Below are positions 54,084-64,000 of a stretch of 64,000 nt of DNA, one piece after another. Source of the DNA: Micromussa lordhowensis. Its lineage: Eukaryota; Cnidaria; Anthozoa; Scleractinia; Lobophylliidae. Where the stretch lies: NCBI GenBank assembly GCA_964020085.1, contig OZ026601.1, forward strand, positions 6,254,735-6,318,734, written 5' to 3'. Position 1 is the stretch's first letter. Each line of letters starts with the position of its first letter. The position numbers were made by a program, and so were the translations under genes. The notes under the pieces are model-generated. The model had not been told where the DNA came from, ran no database searches, and saw nothing but the letters and a program-made list of their open reading frames with translations.

Positions 54084-56024
54084 CAGAGAAAAGAACGGCT
54101 GGAAGCCGACACCGGCGAGTTTCGTAGAAGACGTCCAAAAGGCCTGCGTAGAGCATGGGCACGGTGGCCTCTGGAACGCGGCGGGTTACGACGCGGAAAA
54201 TGTGGTATGCATCGACATGAAGGTGTGTTACCCGGCAAGCTTCCGGGTAGAGGGAGAGGCTAAGCCGTAGTATCAAAGGTTTGGGCACCGGACAAGCAGG
54301 ATGGCCAGGGTGTCGATCACCGGCCCGCTGCCGGCAGACATAAGCACGGGATTCACCAAAATCCAAGAATGGGAGATTGAAGAAAAAGCCAACCCGCTGA
54401 TCCACGCGGGGTAAGGAAAGCATTTTGCCGACAAAGGCTGAGCGCCAACAACGCTGTTGGTATTTTTGACAGAGACGGGAATCCTGAAAAGGTAAAAGTA
54501 GGCGACGCCGTCATCAACCTTGGTAAACAAACAGAGGTCTGGCTCCCGGAAAATCGTGATCAGGGCTGCAGCACGATAGGCAAGTTCACGCTGGGAAGCA
54601 AAGCCGGCGGAAAAAGGCTGACGCGGAGGTTGGTGACACACCAGGGAGAGCTAGACTTTTTGAAGAGGGAAACCCACGAAAGCGGGGTGTTGGTAGCAAC
54701 ATCGCAGTGCCCGTTGGGACACATCTTGACTTATTACGACGGCACCCAGCCACAGTACACGCATCTGAGGGCGTCGATGTTAGACTACGCGCATATCAAC
54801 TTGATAACAATGTTGAAGAGGTTCAAACCCAAAGAAGTAGTCCGAGAAGCGACAGACAGCCTCTACATTCAAAAACGCGCACTGCACAAGCTGGAAGGCG
54901 TGGAAGCGTACGCGGCGGTGGAAAGCGGCAGGCCGGTGAGGGGTGCAGTGGCGAGATGCGCGAGAAGGGCGAAGTGCTGTACTTGGCCGACAATCGAGCC
55001 GAGTATTATCCCAGGCCGGAGCACATCAAACAGGCCAAGCCGCTACCCCAGTCAACCGCGCTGCGATACGATGCTAAGCTGACAAGGCACCAACTGAGCT
55101 AGCTGAACGGCGGCGGAGGCAGCGGAAAAGCCACGATAGCGATAGAGCTCTTCCGGGAGAGAAAGACCCCGTGTTGACACCGACACACCGGCTCGCCAGA
55201 GAGATGCGGGGGAGGGGGTGAAGGCGCAGACGTACCACAGCTTCTTTCGGTGGAGTGGCCGAAACGACTTTGCGCCAGAGCGGATGGGCCAGAAGTTCAT
55301 CCCACGCGTCATAATATGGGACGAGGTCTGCACGGTGCCCCGGCAAATCATCGAGACACTCCTTGACTGTCTTGAAAGCCTGGGAGTCGAGCTAATCCTC
55401 TGCGAATAGCGGGTAACATGTCGCACGAGTGGCTCCGGGAAAAGGCAGACCATTACAAAGAGAGCGAGACCGGCCACAGGGCGAAAGAGGACCAGTTTAA
55501 AACACTTGAAAAAGCGCATCCACCTCCAGATGGACAAAGGCCAATGTCAGGAAATGCGCAGGGCACTGCCGAGAAGCCTAGGATTGGATGGGTTCATTCA
55601 TGGAAACATGGAAGCCAAGCGACTTCATCTTGACAAGCCGACAGAAGGTGCGCAACCGGGCGCAGGAGTTGTTGTTTGAAAAGCACAAAAAAGATTTTCC
55701 GAACGCCAGATCCCTCTCGTGTACCACCCCAGAGATAGCCGAAGACAAAACAAAAAACACGCCATGAGCGACAAGCGTCTCCGGCAGATAATCGCAAAAA
55801 AAGCTGGTCGGCCACAGGTATACCAAGATAGGGCCAAAGAGCCCTAGGGGTTTAATTTAAAAGTAAACGACATATTGCGGCTCAAAGAGCAGCTAAAAAA
55901 TAAATGCGCCGGCTGTGGTGTAGAGATGCTCTGGGTTTATGCGCAGCAGTTTAACATAGATCAGCTTGACAATAGCAAAGCCCACTGCAAGGGGAATGTG
56001 CGGTTGACTTGTGTAGACTTTTAA
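54084..56024 (+). pseudogene. Relic of family-B DNA polymerase, SF1 helicase and HNH nuclease (virus-like, GC-rich)
   Basis: In order on the plus strand, spread over three frames: a polymerase palm motif A-like DMKVCYP (about 54213), then a palm end EATDSLYI (about 54843-54866); a helicase Walker A-like NGGGGSGKAT (about 55107-55136) and Walker B IIWDEVCTV (about 55312); an HNH-like part with CAGC and DQLDN (55904-56024). Many stops and frameshifts, and the Walker A Thr/Ser is Ala. Base composition is far more GC-rich than anything else in the window. I recall a similar polymerase-helicase fusion in cnidarian and fungal genomes, probably from a DNA virus or self-synthesising transposon. Whether it belongs to copy B next door is unclear. 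Confidence 0.6.
55858..56024 (+). pseudogene. HNH-type nuclease part of the relic
   Basis: CAGCGVEMLW, FNIDQLDN and AHCKGNVRLTC follow the spacing of HNH domains (CxxC, then D-x-L-D-N, then H-x-x-GN). It ends at a stop just after the second cysteine area, so the last Cys pair is missing. Confidence 0.5.
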
Positions 56025-57344
56025 AGACCAGATTGGATCTGCAGCCCTTTTAGTCCCACCTTCAAGCTCGCCAGGCTGGTAGAGATGGCGAACGTTCACG
56101 TTGGAGGGGAGTTTTTTCTCGTTCACACCAACAGGTGTGTGTATGGAGTGGAAGGTTTTGCTGAAACATCCTTGTCTTTAATCGCGACAGCGGGTTTTTT
56201 GCTAGTCAGGCGAGTGACTTCATTGTTCAGAGTGGCAACATTGACCCACGCCGTCGACCGCTGGCCTGCAGGCGGGGCCAACACAACAACAACACAACAC
56301 ACCTTTATTTGCCTTGTACATACATACACTGATATAGATAGAGAGAAGATGCAGCAAATTGATAACAAAACAGCCTGAATCCTAAATCGTAACATTTTTA
56401 AATCTCTCTGTCGACATTTTCTCACTTCACTTTTTCTTCCCACGTACGAAGTTACGTATACCGTCGGATATCTGTAACCTGCGGATGACAGATATCGAGA
56501 GCATCATGACCATATTACCGGGGCCCAGCCGGAGGCTGGCACCGGTCATAAAATGCAGACGGTTTCTGTCGTTTTTTCAACGTTACATTGTGAGGGATAT
56601 ACCGCTGACTTGAGATATATCGCTGGCTCATTGAGATCTTATCCGCCATTTTGTAAAGCACGAGGACAGTCAAGAGAAACATTATAGCTTTTGGGGGAAC
56701 GACACGCTCCCAAACCTTTACGATGCACTAGTTTATGAGCAAAAATTTAAGAGTGAATATTTGGAGAGACAAATTTACGAGCGATTACTTAAGAGTGAAC
56801 CTCCCATCGTGAAACTTATCGAGAATAAGGGTCAATAAGAGCGACTTGTCAAAGCTATCTATATTGAGTGAACCTTCCATCGCAAAAATTGATTAGCAAA
56901 GGAAAGACTGTGTTCACTAGCTGTGTGCTATCGATGCATGCGTGATAAATTCTACGTTTGAATGATAATTGATAAATACAATAGAGTAGCATTGTTTGCA
57001 GGTCGCCGAACAATTCGCATAGTGAATTATCATTGTTTTCCCTTTGGAGGTCAGTCGTTCCGGTTACAAATTATTAGTAAAAATGTGAATATGCGGAAGT
57101 TTTCTTAATTTTTGCCTCATCGCGTACAATGCCCGGTCACATTCGCGAATTTAACAGAATATGGCGGAATAATAACACTGAAGCGACTTTAAGAGTTTTG
57201 AATTACGTCAGTATTAGCCTCCACAGAAGAAGGGGAGGGGTGCGAGAGATTAACTATATTTATGCAATCCCGTGTCCTTCTGGGCCCCGGTACGTTCCAC
57301 GTAGTGGTTCTAGTTTGGATAGTGTTACAATTTGTTGAATAATA
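56025..57344. other. Gap between polymerase relic and fold-back array
   Basis: 56040-56340 is moderately GC-rich and ends on the minus strand with GTTGTTGTTGTGTTGG, like a retroposon tail. 56450-57340 is ordinary AT-rich spacer. The ORF at 57129-57338 has no recognisable feature. Confidence 0.4.
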
Positions 57345-57915
57345 ATAAAAAAATTAACAAATTGACGTCAGTTTTTCATGCGTCTGTCTTGTTATTGATC
57401 ATAAATTTCGTCATCACATTGTCAAAGTGGCTGTGGATTTGACAATGTGATGACGAAATTCGTCGTCAATAACAGGACAGACGCATGAAAAACTGACGTC
57501 AATTTGTTAATTTTTTTTTATTATTATTTAACAAATTAGCCAATGAGCGCGCGAGAATATCGTAAAAATATGATTTTGATTTTACGATAACTGCAGAAAT
57601 TCTCGCGCGCTCATTGCCACATTTTTATTGTCAATATGCGGACAGACACATGAATGTGAAATTCGTGCGAAGCGTCAGCGAGCGAGAGCGGGCAATTCGA
57701 CCATTTGTTAGCGTAAAAAAAACAAATTGATGTCAGTTTATATAATGAGTCTGTCCTGTTATTGACAATGAATTTCGTCATCACTTTGTCAAAGTAGTCT
57801 GCGGATCCACTCGGCTATCGCCTCTTGAATCTACAGCTACTTTGACAATGTGATGACGAAATTTATGATCAATAACAGGACAGACGCATGAAAAACTGAC
57901 GTCAATTGTTAAATT
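57345..57915. repeat. Array of nested fold-back repeats, family 1
   Basis: At least three palindromes in a row: 57345-57535 (AACAAATTGACGTCAGTTTTT mirrored), 57535-57650 (GCCAATGAGCGCGCGAGAA mirrored across a TACGAT loop) and 57745-57900 (ACTTTGACAATGTGATGACG mirrored). Confidence 0.85.
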
Positions 57916-58060
57916 GGCGTTTGGTCACCGCTGATTGAAAACGCGCGGGCTCTTGTTCGTGAAACCCGGAAATTGTATCCAGTTTTACACAGCAGAGATG
58001 CGTCTGCCTTCGGATTGTGTTTTAAGGTTTAGAACCTGAAAGAAAAGGAACAAATCAGCA

Positions 58061-58286
58061 ATGCAGAACGCGGTGAAGGGTTTGCGAGTAGTTCGTGGCC
58101 CTGATTGGATATGGGGCGATCAAGATGGAGGTGAAGGAGGTGTAGGTACAATCGTCGGTTTAAGCCGGGACGGCGACATGGAATTTGGCACAGTTATGGT
58201 TTATTGGGATACTGGAAAGCTGGCGAATTATCGAGCGGGACATGATGGGAAGTTTGATCTTCTTGCCTTCGACAGTGCTCCAGCAG
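58061..58286 (+). CDS. First exon of a mind-bomb-type E3 ligase gene (MIB/HERC2 domain)
   Basis: Starts ATG at 58061. The encoded 75 residues are the MIB/HERC2 fold: LRVVRGPDWIWGDQDGGEGG, then GTIVGL, then GTVMVYWDTGKLANYRAGHDG and FDLLAFDSAPAG. MIB1/MIB2 start with this domain and use it to bind Notch-ligand tails. The exon appears to end at cagcag|gcaagt, a GC-type donor, since the next codons quickly hit a stop at 58300. Later exons are not seen in this window, so it may be a gene start or a solitary exon. Confidence 0.75.
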
Positions 58287-59498
58287 GCAAGTATAAATAA
58301 TTTTATGCATTTAAAGTCAAGTCGCCCCCATTTTGAATTCAGGTAGTGGGTTTGTAACGAAAGCCTCATCACTTTTTTTAACTGCAACAATTTGTTTGGT
58401 GTTGTCAAACACAATGCGGTTTTAAAATACCTTTGGCAATGCCCACACCGAATGAAAGCGAAGTAATCGAGCTAATTGCGTCTGTTGGGTTTGCAAGTTG
58501 CAGAAGCGTCATCAAGCAAACCCTCATCGTTGACTCATCGCCTTTCGTTTCAGAAAAACAACAATGGTTAAGTCTCTTACCTTCTTCCCATTGGTAATTT
58601 GCTGCCGTATTCAGAAACAACCGTGGATAAATGGCTCACCTTATTCCCACCAGAAGTTTGTTGCCCTATTTATAAATAGCAGAATTTTCAGTCGGTAAAC
58701 TACAAAACGTGATTTCTCATGCAACACGAGTTTGAACACGTGAATTTGTTATAAGTCTGGAACTCGTGTTGCGTGAATGTAATGTCACTTGCCTCTTTTT
58801 GACTGCGCTTTTTTCGGATTCTGAAGAAAGTTATTCATTTGGAAGAAACTCATTTGTAAAAGTACTCTTTTGTAAAATTTCGCATGAATTTACTCAAAGC
58901 AAACAGGCTGGCATCAGTGGCCCGGCCCCCCCCCCTTATTTCGGGTTAAAAAAAGAAGAAATGACTGAAAGGAAAATGGCCGCCATGGCAAGTAAATCAA
59001 GACCGGGCCCCCCCTTAGCTCAAGGTCTGGATCCGCCACTGGGCACGAAGCTTCGCACCGTGACAGCGAAGACATCAGACTACATGTATCTCTTTATCTT
59101 GGTAGCGTATGGTGGCCTAGGAATGCCATAAGGAAATTGTGTAGTATTTTGTGAGTTTTCCGTAATTTATTTTGTTATTTCATGTTAATTTAAACTTTAA
59201 ACGAAAAAAAATAATATCGAAATACTTCAAATCAAATTTACACGAAAAATATCACATGTAAAATAAAATACTTAAAAAAAAAAGTAAAACGAAACTAAAC
59301 TAATCTTTCCTTGGCCTAGCAGTGCCATTAGTTTTTTTTTTTCACAAAAAAAAAAATTCGCTTGTGGCCTATCAATGCCATAGCCCACAATCCTAGTCGG
59401 TGATCTTTTGCGTGGGTCCTAAGTGATGTGGGATTGAAGCATTTTCAGTGGGCTGCATGATTTCCTCTTGTTCCTCAAGGTAATTTCCTGTTTTAATC
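58287..59498. other. Spacer or intron after MIB exon
   Basis: No further MIB exon recognised. 58915-59045 holds C-runs and a GGATCCGCCACTGGGC end typical of dispersed retroposons. The ORF 58766-59131 over it has no domain. Confidence 0.4.
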
Positions 59499-60692
59499 AT
59501 GTCGGGTAAATGTAAGCAGTGGGACGACTACAAGGAGCGCCAAGGAAAGAGACGGGTAGGTGCAAAGAACGATAAAGCTAGCCCCAGGGGATCTGAAGGC
59601 ACCTTGACTGTGCAGAGACTATCAGCAAACGGTCAAGGCAAGTGCCAAAAGTACAACCCCATTGACCCTTTAACCCTCCTGCCATTCGACAAAGAACCAA
59701 CTTTAAAGACTATCAAGGACAACTGTAAGTTGCATTTTGGCACTAACTGCGAATTTTGGCACAAACTGCGAATGTGTTCTCGCGGGTGAATGGGGCCCTC
59801 CTACATGCATGAAAATCAGATCAAAGACTGGTCGAAGGTCATTCATATCAGATTTTTGGAATATGAGCCGTCGCAAAAAGCCGAGCTGCCAGTCTTCGTC
59901 CGGCCATTACATAAAAGTGAGCCAATTAGTCCAAGAAAGTGCAATAGTGTGGCAAAAGTGCTGAAAGTGGGCCAGCTTATAGAACCAGAAAGAAGTGTTG
60001 TCATGCTTCATGTAGAAGAATTTGCAGTCAATGAATTGAAGTGGTTAGACCCTTTTGCGGTCACACTTTCACTGCATCGTAAGTCGTTTTCAGAAGGTGC
60101 ATTTAGAGAGGCATATATGGCCAAGGCCCTATCAGGCCTTCCTAAAGGAGATTAATATGTATTAAAGAAATACAAAGAAGGAGAGATACATGTACCTGGT
60201 ATAGTTCAGCTGTTCGGTTCAATTGAAGCACACACCAGGAAATCTGTGCAACTGAATGCTCTGGCACGAAACTTTGCACAGTCAATGGATGCAGAAGCAC
60301 CAGTACTAGAGTTGGGAGGAACTTTTACGTACAACAAAGTCTTCTTCTCATCTATGGGCAATGAGTTTATAACAATAGAAACCTTCATTGATGGCCCCTT
60401 TGTGAAACTAATAAACAATGATGGCTTCATCTGTAGTGAAGAGGTATCGGAACTAAGCATGAAGGCCGAGACTTTCAGCCACTACACCTACAAGAAGTTA
60501 AACACCCAGTTAATGGTATTAGATATCCAAGGAGTAGGTTACACTTTGTGTGATCCTGAAATTGCATCAACAACACACACCGATGAAGCAAACAAATTTT
60601 ATAATTGCACTGGCAACTGGTCAACAAAAGCCGTCGAAACCTTTTTTGCTCAACACAAATGCAATAAATACTGCAAACTGCTAAACTTGTAA
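59499..60692 (+). pseudogene. Alpha-kinase (MHCK/EF2K family) protein, intronless, one frameshift and one stop
   Basis: 59499-59760 encodes a basic N-terminus, then a short duplication (AACTGCGAATTTTGGCAC area) shifts the frame. From 59790 to 60692 one frame is open except for TAA at 60153-60155. Alpha-kinase landmarks: GAFREAYMAKAL (ATP-binding region), VLKKYKEGE just after the stop, LMVLDIQGVGYTLCDPEI (catalytic and metal-binding Asp) and the zinc site GNWSTKAVETFFAQHKCNKYC. These kinases phosphorylate helical Ser/Thr sites. The lack of introns suggests a retrocopy; few breaks suggest it is young. Confidence 0.8.
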
Positions 60693-61600
60693 TACTTTAT
60701 TCCCAACAAGTGCCATTTGACCTCCTACCTGAGAAAGCTGTGGTGTGATTCAAAAGAGTAGCCACGTCCCCATCAAACAATCATTCTGATACAGAAACTT
60801 GGGTTAAAAATTTGCCATTCCCCAGTCATCTGATTTTACAACTTTCCAGTGCTCATTTTGTTCCAATGTTTTCCAGTTTGTTACCTATTATCATTGTCAG
60901 TTACATATACATGTACATTGCAATATATTTCTTCTGTTGGTCAAGGTGAATCATTAATAATGTCAGTAAAGATGTTCACAGTTGTTGTTCGCATGTTGAG
61001 TTCATTTGCCTATCGGCTGACTTAAGTTTGAAGTTTTTTCTCTGTGATTATTTTGCATGCCACATGTTTCAGTAAATAGTAATTAAAATTGACTTTTTAT
61101 TCAACTATGTTCAGCCTCGTTATCCATCCTATCACTGTCAGGCTGCAGTGCACTGAAGCATTCCTTCCCTTGGGAATTGTAAACAGTATTTCATGTTACT
61201 CAAAAGTTTCATAGTTCTCAAAAATGGGTAAAAATTGATTTGCTATGGTCAGCAGATTGGGTATCAGCATTTCTAAAGATTGGAGATTACTGCTACTGGC
61301 CACAGAAAATGTAGCATGGCCAGGTCTCTCATTCCAGATTTTTTTTTACATACTAGTGAGCCCCCAGACAAACATACAACATTCTCAGAGTCATGCAGGA
61401 TTTTTGTCATCTCCCGTACTTAGTCTGTAGGTATATTTTCTCTGTTCACATCCTTGCTGGAACATGATTTGTACTTTGTAGATGAGGTATAAAATAAGTT
61501 CCTTTCACCCTGGTAAATAGGTAGCTCAAACTTCCTAATGAAGTCTGTATAATCAGACAAAACTGGTCAGAGACAATAAACAGGGCTTGTATCCTTCTTG
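60693..61600. other. Region downstream of the alpha-kinase pseudogene
   Basis: UTR-like AT-rich sequence with no gene. The ORF 61245-61430 has no feature. Confidence 0.4.
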
Positions 61601-61845
61601 AGAAACAAATTTCCAGGACTTTTCCAGGACTCAGAATGACTCTAAAATCCCTATTAACCCTTTCAGTCCCAAGATCTCAATGTTAATTCTCCATTGTCTG
61701 CCCTACATTTCATATTTTTTTACTTGAATTTAACAGATTTCCAGCATTTTCCAGGACAAGTAGCCCTTTTCCAGGACATTCCAGTCCTGGAAAATGCCAC
61801 AGTAAAATTCCAGGACTTTCCAGGTTTTTCCAGGAACCATACAAA
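61601..61845. repeat. Repeat with many TTCCAGGAC motifs
   Basis: TTTCCAGGACTTTTCCAGGA, CCTTTTCCAGGACATTCCAG and TTCCAGGACTTTCCAGG recur, with the mirror TCCTGGAAAATG. This is probably an end of a DNA transposon or MITE. Confidence 0.6.
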
Positions 61846-62059
61846 ACCTGAATAAAGCAAGTTGACAACATCTGTTGCTGAGTGCTGCTCACTAGTATTT
61901 TATTTAAAAATCAAAAAATCTTGAACAAATTAGAAAAATATACAAAGAACTGAATTTGCTGGTGTAGAGGTTCAAGGCTGACAAGTCTTTTAGATATTTT
62001 TAATAAAACTTTGTACATAGTGTAAATTAAAATTGAATTAGGCCACTGTCACACCCTGT

Positions 62060-63960
62060 TTATGTCAAAATTAGCCTTTAAAAATAAGTAAGCATTCGCT
62101 GCCTGTGCGGGCTCAACATCATTTGCGTCTGGGATGTGTCTTCCACACTAGTTTCTGAACCTAGCTTCCAAATAGTCTCTTGTCCCTTCCAGCACACCTG
62201 AGAGTTCTGCTGCTTCCTAGAGTTGTTCTTGGTTACTGAGAGACCACATTTTTCTCCTCCATAATTCTGCGGATACATGTAAATGTGCTCCGGTACTCCA
62301 TCAGGAAGTTCTTTAGCCTTCTGCTTGCGCATGCGGTGATTGTTCCACACTGATACTCTAAAGGTATCTAGTTCTTTCTGTAGCATGAGGATGTACACAT
62401 ATGCAAGTAGGTTCCTTCAGAGTGAACAGCAAAAACTCACTTTGATATGTGCAAGTCAGTTATTATTCTGAAAAAGCTTTAGAACACATGAACATCCTTT
62501 TATGAGCTATGAAAGAAACACTGCACCTGTTAATTATTTTTTATAGCCAAACAGATTGTGAAGAACATGCAAAGTTGTGTACAAAACAAAAGTTTTCAAT
62601 CCCAAAACATGAGAATACTCTTTGTGTTTACTCATAACTAAGTCTAAGTTATACCTGTCTGTTTGATCACTTGGGTCATAGTCTCCATTTTTAACTAGAG
62701 ATGACAACTGACTTTTAAAAAACCTCTCCATTCTATCCAGCAGCTCACGCCACCACCGCTCTATTTTATTTTGTTTCGAAGGGCCATAGAGTACACTATC
62801 AACTGGATCATCTTGATCATCATATTGAACACGGAGGAAAGTGTGCATTGTTGCCATAATCCCAGTTTCTGAACCTCTGTCTATCCGGATTGTTAATGGC
62901 AATACTGTTGAAATCAAAACAAAACAAACTAAATTTAAATTAAAATGGTTGTAAAAGATGTCAGCATACCTTAACCTTATTTCCTTTGTATTTTGGGTCA
63001 TGATATCCACAAATACACTGTAAATCCTGGGTTTGGGTTTATTCAAGCATGTCAAGTCCATCCTGCTCTGGTATAATTTATCATGTCAGCGGTAGTAACC
63101 ACTTAGTAAACTGAGATAGAACGACACAGTCATGAGGACAGCAAATAATTATTTATTTTTTAAATGGTTACGACTACTGACGTGATAAAATTATACTAGG
63201 GGAGAGGGGTCACTGGGAGCTCTCTCGAAGCAATTGCCACATTGGCAAAAGCAAGCATATATGTCTTATATAAAAACAAAAGCAATTATCTTTATACCAA
63301 TGGAAGTTGTTGGGCAACAAGCATCTTACCTTGGCGTTCATAACGATAATCCAAGTAGAATTTTCCTATAATTTTAGGGTTGTTGCTTGAAGTCCAAATT
63401 CTTAAGAAATTTATCCTGGCACTGTGCGTGTCTTGTGCACCATAGATAGACAAAGGGAACATCGCCTTCTGGTATCCCCAAAGGTTATCGTGGCCATCTA
63501 AAGACATAGTGCAGTCTGCTCCCTTTTGAATCGAGAAAATAAAGAAAATAGTGTTATAAGTACTCCTAACAGCAAATTCAACGTGACGTCATTTCAAGTA
63601 AAAGACAGGTAAAAGCCCACTTACACCAGTAACAAAAGTATTGGTTCTTCGGTGCCACTTTGCTTTTCCCACACCTCCTCTAGCTTGAAGCCTTTCCGGG
63701 GAAACTTCTTTCATGACTGCGTAAACAACATCACGGGGCATATTTAGCCTGTGAATCTCGCGTACCTTTTGTTGCATGAATGACAGCCAAGCAGCTGTCC
63801 CGGACCAACCATTTCGCGTCTCACAGCTTCTTTCACATCTTCAATATCCACTTCATAATCTGTGAACTTTATGTCAAAGTACTGTAGCCTGCGTGCTAAA
63901 GTTCATTCACTCCATGCTTTCATTGGGTATTTCGATTCTATGAAGTCTAAAATCTCACTT
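62060..63960 (-). pseudogene. DDE integrase-core protein of the multi-copy animal family, decayed; 5' end beyond window
   Basis: Minus-strand exons in order: about 63780-63960 and 63622-63777 (QKVREIHRLNMPRDVVY, LQARGGVG), about 63330-63515 (SLDGHDNLWGYQ, first Asp; IYGAQDTHSARINFLRIW), 62663-62904 (TIRIDRGSETGIMATMH, second Asp; SKQNKIERWWREL, Glu) and about 62060-62420 (LQKELDTFRVSVWNNHRMR, PDGVPEHIY). Donors and acceptors are visible between them. A TGA at 63903-63905, a frameshift near 63775 and another near 62230 break it. The family resembles integrases but is found as dispersed genes; activity is unknown. Confidence 0.65.
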
Positions 63961-64000
63961 TTTTTCCAATTTTGCCGGACATACCTCGATAAATCATCTT

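Noticed and set aside
54273..55537. Long minus-strand ORFs in the GC-rich block
   Set aside because: High GC makes chance ORFs long; the recognisable polymerase and helicase motifs are all on the plus strand.
56281..56443. Possible retroposon tail (GTTGTTGTTG on minus strand)
   Set aside because: Too short and no body recognised, so not called as an element.
1..64000. CRISPR arrays, bacterial operons, rRNA genes
   Set aside because: None seen: the repeats are MITEs, fold-backs or microsatellites and the genes have spliceosomal introns.

Overview
This window is eukaryotic nuclear DNA, most likely from an anthozoan cnidarian (coral or sea-anemone grade). The evidence is GT-AG (and one apparent GC-AG) introns, AT-rich spacers full of MITEs and fold-back repeats, a tRNA-derived SINE, DIRS-order and Penelope-type retroelements, and protein families that I know as multi-copy in corals and anemones. 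The species call is inference; no ribosomal or mitochondrial marker is present.

Layout. 127-12131 (+): a five-exon gene for a ROC-COR GTPase ending in a death domain. Its 6.6 kb third intron holds a separate three-exon C2H2 zinc-finger gene (5253-7870) between about 750 bp inverted arms. 13209-17900 and 44152-52215: two decayed, highly similar copies of a Polinton/adintovirus-like element (minus strand: hexon-type capsid, adenain-type protease, packaging ATPase, small basic proteins). 18353-19736: a decayed THAP-domain gene between roughly 200 bp inverted arms. 20461-21499 (-): a dead copy of the intact class A GPCR gene at 33061-34125 (+). 21720-21790 (-): tRNA-Gly(GCC). 25579-32052: a large element with terminal inverted repeats carrying an intact three-exon gene (26764-31623) with nuclease-like acidic motifs and a C-terminal cysteine cluster. 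36696-38851 (-): the 3' exons of a zona pellucida domain membrane protein. 39287-44152 (-): a DIRS-order (tyrosine recombinase) retrotransposon. 52517-53158 (-): LINE reverse transcriptase relic. 54084-56024 (+): a GC-rich, frameshifted relic of a family-B DNA polymerase, an SF1 helicase and an HNH nuclease. 58061-58286 (+): first exon of a mind-bomb (MIB/HERC2 domain) gene. 59499-60692 (+): alpha-kinase pseudogene. 62060-63960 (-): decayed DDE integrase-core gene running toward the window edge.

How it fits together. Ordinary host genes (ROCO/death, GPCR, ZP, tRNA-Gly, MIB) form a thin scaffold that has been expanded by self-synthesising virus-like transposons, a tyrosine-recombinase retroelement and many fold-back MITEs. 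The most unusual theme is that three intron-bearing, host-like genes (C2H2, THAP and the HEEADTRI/CXC gene) each sit between long inverted repeats, as if they were cargo or transposases of poorly described DNA transposons.
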